The position numbers were made by a program, and so were the translations under genes. Shown piece by piece: positions 5,369 to 5,679 of a stretch of DNA of 5,679 bases. The notes beneath the pieces were generated by a model. It searched no databases. It was not told the origin of the DNA and saw nothing but the letters and a program-made list of their open reading frames with translations. The DNA comes from Acholeplasmataceae bacterium (lineage in GTDB: Bacteria > Bacillota_I > Bacilli_A > ML615J-28 > CAG-698). Every line of letters begins with the position of its first letter. The stretch's first letter is position 1. The DNA lies in assembly GCA_012840905.1 (NCBI GenBank), contig DUVT01000039.1:1-5679 (forward strand). Direction: 5' to 3'.

Positions 5369-5679
5369 TTATTTCCATACAATTCCAGAGTTTATTGAGA
5401 TTTCTTCTTTCGTAATTGGATGTACAAAATTTATATAAGCTGAATGTAAGTACAATCTATCAGCTTTTTCTCCTAAGTAAAGTTCATCCCCAACAATCGG
5501 GCTACCTAAATGAGCAAGGTGAACCCTTATTTGATGAGTTCTTCCTGTTACTAATGTTAATTCATATAAGTAGCCATTTTCTAACTCTTTTATAAATTCA
5601 TATAAAGTTATAGATTCTTTTCCATCGTTATCTACTTTTCGCTTAATCGAAGACGTTAAATCTCTAGCAATTGGTAAGC
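5369..5679 (-). CDS. RluA/RluD-family RNA pseudouridine synthase, C-terminal part (window-truncated)
   Basis: This enzyme isomerises specific uridines in rRNA (or tRNA) to pseudouridine. Only the last 102 residues are visible; the N-terminus, including any S4 domain and the catalytic-Asp motif HRLDxxTSG, lies beyond the right edge. My own translation contains the family signature LVTGRTHQIRVHLAHLGSPI (residues 42-61 of the fragment), GDELYLG (63-69), and LHSAYINFVHPITKE (77-91), then ends IVWK-TAA. These match the C-terminal catalytic core of RluA/RluC/RluD proteins. The paralogue, and hence the exact target base, cannot be told from this part. I see no convincing intrinsic terminator after the stop; the promoter of the next operon begins within 16 nt. 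It is unrelated in function to its downstream neighbours. Confidence 0.93.
   Translation of the reverse strand, partial: LPIARDLTSSIKRKVDNDGKESITLYEFIKELENGYLYELTLVTGRTHQIRVHLAHLGSPIVGDELYLGEKADRLYLHSAYINFVHPITKEEISINSGIVWK

Overview
The window comes from a low-GC, AT-rich bacterium with Firmicutes/Tenericutes traits. These are strong purine-rich Shine-Dalgarno sequences, TATAAT-type promoters, a U-tract intrinsic terminator, a Gram-positive style lipoprotein, a split glycine decarboxylase (gcvPA) and a Bacillus-type modulator/kinase/phosphatase cassette. All seven visible Trp codons are TGG, and the seven visible stops are four TAA and three TAG. This fits the standard code and argues against a TGA=Trp mycoplasma or spiroplasma. 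An Acholeplasma/Izemoplasma/Haloplasma-like or erysipelotrichial Bacillota is a plausible but unproven placement.

Every gene is on the minus strand, so transcription runs from high to low coordinates. At the right edge is the C-terminal third of an RluA-family rRNA pseudouridine synthase (5369-5679). It is followed by a promoter (5325-5353) and a compact operon: Wzz-domain membrane modulator (4529-5284), BY-type tyrosine kinase (3826-4536) and PHP-type tyrosine phosphatase (3116-3811). This is the B. subtilis YwqC-YwqD-YwqE order and forms a phospho-switch for exopolysaccharide assembly. No glycosyltransferase or sugar-nucleotide enzyme follows it in the window. The kinase has an unusual P-loop (Tyr replacing the conserved Gly before Lys) and a degenerate ExxRxxR motif.

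Next is a monocistronic lipoprotein gene (2099-3040). It encodes a Big2 Ig-like domain plus an unassigned C-terminal domain, and has its own strong promoter and a clear intrinsic terminator (2069-2098). Its promoter region is very compressed: the previous stop codon, a weak hairpin, a cre-like operator, the -35 and the -10 all lie within about 45 bp.

The left third is the glycine cleavage operon gcvT-gcvH-gcvPA (gcvPA cut by the window edge; gcvPB would be expected beyond it). Together these degrade glycine to CO2, NH3 and methylene-THF. The genes are tightly coupled: gcvT's stop lies in gcvH's ribosome binding site, and gcvH and gcvPA overlap as TAATG. The gcvT leader carries an extended -10 promoter and a second cre-like site. 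It has no recognisable glycine riboswitch, and its ribosome binding site is oddly spaced and followed by a five-codon mini-ORF. No intergenic gap exceeds about 150 bp, and I see no RNA genes, insertion sequences or CRISPR arrays.
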